Positions 62,001-64,000 of a stretch of 64,000 nucleotides of DNA are shown here, in pieces. How positions within the stretch are numbered: the stretch's first letter is position 1; every line of letters begins with the position of its first letter. The notes below the pieces were generated by a model. The model was given only the letters and a program-made list of their open reading frames with translations. It was not told the DNA's origin and made no database searches. The position numbers and the translations under genes were made by a program. The stretch comes from Pseudisothecium myosuroides (Eukaryota; Streptophyta; Bryopsida; Hypnales; Lembophyllaceae). The DNA lies in contig OX637293.1 of the NCBI GenBank assembly GCA_951799445.1, positions 7,378,001 to 7,442,000 on the forward strand, written 5' to 3'.

Positions 62001-63386
62001 GATATGTTGGCTTATGCAACCTATGTTGTAGCGTCTTCTAAGTTTCCACAGGTAATTCTTTTTGCATAGGTTTATTGCTTATATCTTCTTTGTACCAATT
62101 GTAAATATATTGTCTCGAGTTATGATCGACCTTCTGAATACATACACTGTTTCTGCAAAAAATTATCTAATCTCTTAAAGTTTATGTCTTATGTTCTAGT
62201 CTTGGACATCAGCTCCAACAGTAGCAGAGGCGCTACTCAAAATGATGTTGCGACTTCCCCGACTCAAGTTCGTGATTGTGACCCTTGGATCATCTGGCTG
62301 CATTATGCTGGAAAGACTCACTTCAGGTTATCTCATGTTTTGCGCCTCGTGTGTTGTCTCTGACGAAAATGTTGACTGTTGAATTGGCACCTCTATATAA
62401 ATAGGTTCGTGCCTTGTTTCCTCAAGTCATATTGATCTTCTTTCGCAGAATCTTCTGGAATTGAAGACGGTGTAGCTGATGTGAACTCGCTTGTAGAGTC
62501 TCTATCGAGGGAGGCAGACGAGCTCCGGGGCTTGCTTCCTACTGCTGTTTCGTCAAAGGTCAGAATTCATATTACTTATGTCTAAAGAATCTGAAACACC
62601 GAAAACAATAGATTGTGGAAAATATTCATGTTGCCACTGAAAGCTTGTTGCAGGTCTGTAGATTAAGCACTGCGGGCGTTGACAATACCGATCAAGAAAT
62701 TTGGGCAAGAATTGTTGTCGGGACAGCCGAGGCGATTCCACCGTCGGAGCTCGTGGATACAACAGGGGCTGGTGATGGCTTTATTGGTGGTGTGATGTAT
62801 GGTAAAGACCATCAGTTTTCCTCGTTTCTTGTGTATTCTACTGACTTTGAATCTTTTAATTAGTACTTTGTATACTGTGTTTTGTTATGCTCTTCGCTCA
62901 TCTGCAGTGGTTCTCTTTATACTAGTTATAGTAATCTAGACAATGTGGGATGGATAATGGTTGAACAACTGGGCTGAGCATTATGTCCATTTGTGGTGTT
63001 ATTGCTTGTGCGTTGCAGGTATTCTGGCTGGATTGTCTCCTGAAAGACTACTCGCTCTCGGAGCAACAGTGGCAAGCGTCTTTGACCTTAACCCATGATT
63101 GGAGGGTGTAATGAACATGCTGACATATATGTTTGATATTTCAGATCAATGAACTTGATTTCTTTGATTTGCATTTGGATTCCCTTTCTTTGATGTGGCC
63201 ATCTGATTGCATACCTATAGTCCTGCTGCGCAGAGAAGATTCTGCATTCTGCAAGTATATTTACAAATGGTCAGCAACTGAAGTTCAGTGTTCTTTGTCT
63301 GACAGGGAGCTGCGAGTTGTCGTGCTCTTGGAGCCCGCCCTGGCCTTCCTTCTCGAACACACAATAAAGTTGTCTCCCTTGTGTAG
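59085..63386 (+). CDS. PfkB-family carbohydrate kinase (ribokinase-like), plastid-targeted form
   Basis: Thirteen exons join in phase to 450 aa: 59085-59251, 59664-59775, 60306-60395, 60566-60643, 60979-61053, 61265-61314, 61558-61708, 61941-62051, 62200-62326, 62449-62558, 62654-62801, 63019-63071, 63306-63386. The N-terminal 60 or so residues are Ser/Arg/Ala-rich with few acids, as in a plastid transit peptide; kinase homology starts at about residue 91 (VLVGCGGAALDF). Motifs: GGGNVGNAL (PfkB signature 1, sugar binding), SPFTYVIVD, TRTCIHTPG, and DTTGAGDGFIGG with catalytic base Asp398. The C-terminus SCRALGARPGLP matches the plant subfamily of Arabidopsis AT5G43910. It should phosphorylate a sugar or nucleoside with ATP; the substrate is unknown. 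Introns after 60643 and 63071 start with GC instead of GT. Confidence 0.9.
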
Positions 63387-64000
63387 AAATGGCCTTGGTC
63401 TTTTTGTTTCTGTCAGTTACAATGTGCAGAAGAAGAAGAACTACACTCTGGTCCTAGACCAGCATGAACGACGAATCTGTTTGGGGTAGTTCTCCTAAGT
63501 ACGCCACATCCTTGCAGCACGATGACCAATTCCTTGCAAATGGACAGATTCAAGTTCTTGATGTTGCAAGTTTACATGCTCATCCGATATTGACCTGCAT
63601 ACTTCATTTATATGATGTGGATCGCCCTACGCAAGAATCAGATATCTCGATCTACTTGTAAGATAATGTACAGTCGTTTTTGCACTAGTCTTTTATGCCC
63701 CTTCCTAGAGGCAGGGTCTAATAATTGGTTCGGTGACTTTGGCTTGGACTTCTGACAGAAAGGGAGTTCAAATGAGCCCTGAATTGCAGTATGCTATGGA
63801 TTGCTCAAAGTTTAGACTGGAGTTCTTCCCAAGGATCCCAAGCTGAAGGATTAGGGGATCCGGTTTTACAGAAACGCTGCTAGGAATTTAGACTGGAAAG
63901 CAGATCGGATACCTGCCTCACAAGATCCTTTGAGTCAATTGCTTTGTGATGGATCCGACGATTATAATTATTCGGTTTTCTTGTGAGGTGAGTTTTAGGG
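63387..64000 (+). other. 3' UTR and downstream region of the PfkB gene
   Basis: Sequence after the TAG. A segment at 63425-63510 (AGAAGAAGAAGAAC ... GACCAGCATGAACGA) resembles 22470-22560. No further gene is recognised up to the window edge. Confidence 0.45.

Overview
This is plant nuclear DNA. Genes are split by many short GT-AG introns and sit as islands of moderate GC in long AT-rich tracts full of transposon debris. The recognisable genes are plant types: a MOM1/CHD3-like silencing protein, Elongator subunit ELP5 and a PfkB sugar kinase. Compact introns (mostly about 80-600 bp) and a telo-box near ELP5 also fit a land plant. I lean weakly towards a non-seed plant and cannot name the species. 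There are no rRNA genes, CRISPR arrays or bacterial features.

Layout. (1) 60-6570, minus: the first 13 coding exons (about 1172 codons, all in phase) of a MOM1-like protein with two PHD fingers, chromodomains and a degenerate SNF2 helicase. It runs off the left edge. (2) 8200-25200: a repeat field. It holds TTAA-flanked MITE-like elements, a fold-back family, a near-perfect inverted repeat with 2.55-kb arms, and a dead pogo/Tigger-like transposase. (3) 26212-28932 (perhaps to about 29956), minus: a multi-exon gene of unknown function, beside a 214-nt inverted-duplication hairpin. (4) 31285-33802, minus: a complete nine-exon ELP5 gene (377 aa). (5) 34500-36850: microsatellite, SINE-like sequence and another TTAA element. 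(6) 36850-48685, minus: a decayed APE-type LINE with ORF1, then ORF2 (2A-like motif, endonuclease, RT, RNase H). It is broken by at least three insertions, and its ORF1 is repeated as an inverted copy to 49424. (7) 49425-58700: AT-rich DNA with tandem repeats, one small secreted-protein gene (53284-53721, minus) and a Stowaway-type MITE. (8) 59085-63386, plus: a complete 13-exon PfkB kinase gene (450 aa) with a likely plastid transit peptide and two likely GC-AG introns.

The main unusual signal is a swarm of non-autonomous TIR elements flanked by TTAA. Eight copies or partial copies, two of them nested, carry CCC-starting termini (CCCCTAAAGG or CCCTTTAGTGACC). Sister repeats in the same window show empty sites with a single TTAA, and removing one copy restores a LINE reading frame. 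This is the hallmark of piggyBac-type (or Kolobok/Sola3-type) transposition, which is not among the usual plant DNA-transposon types. The genes do not form a pathway. The thematic link is that a silencing factor of the MOM1 type sits beside several hairpin-forming repeats that could be small-RNA sources.
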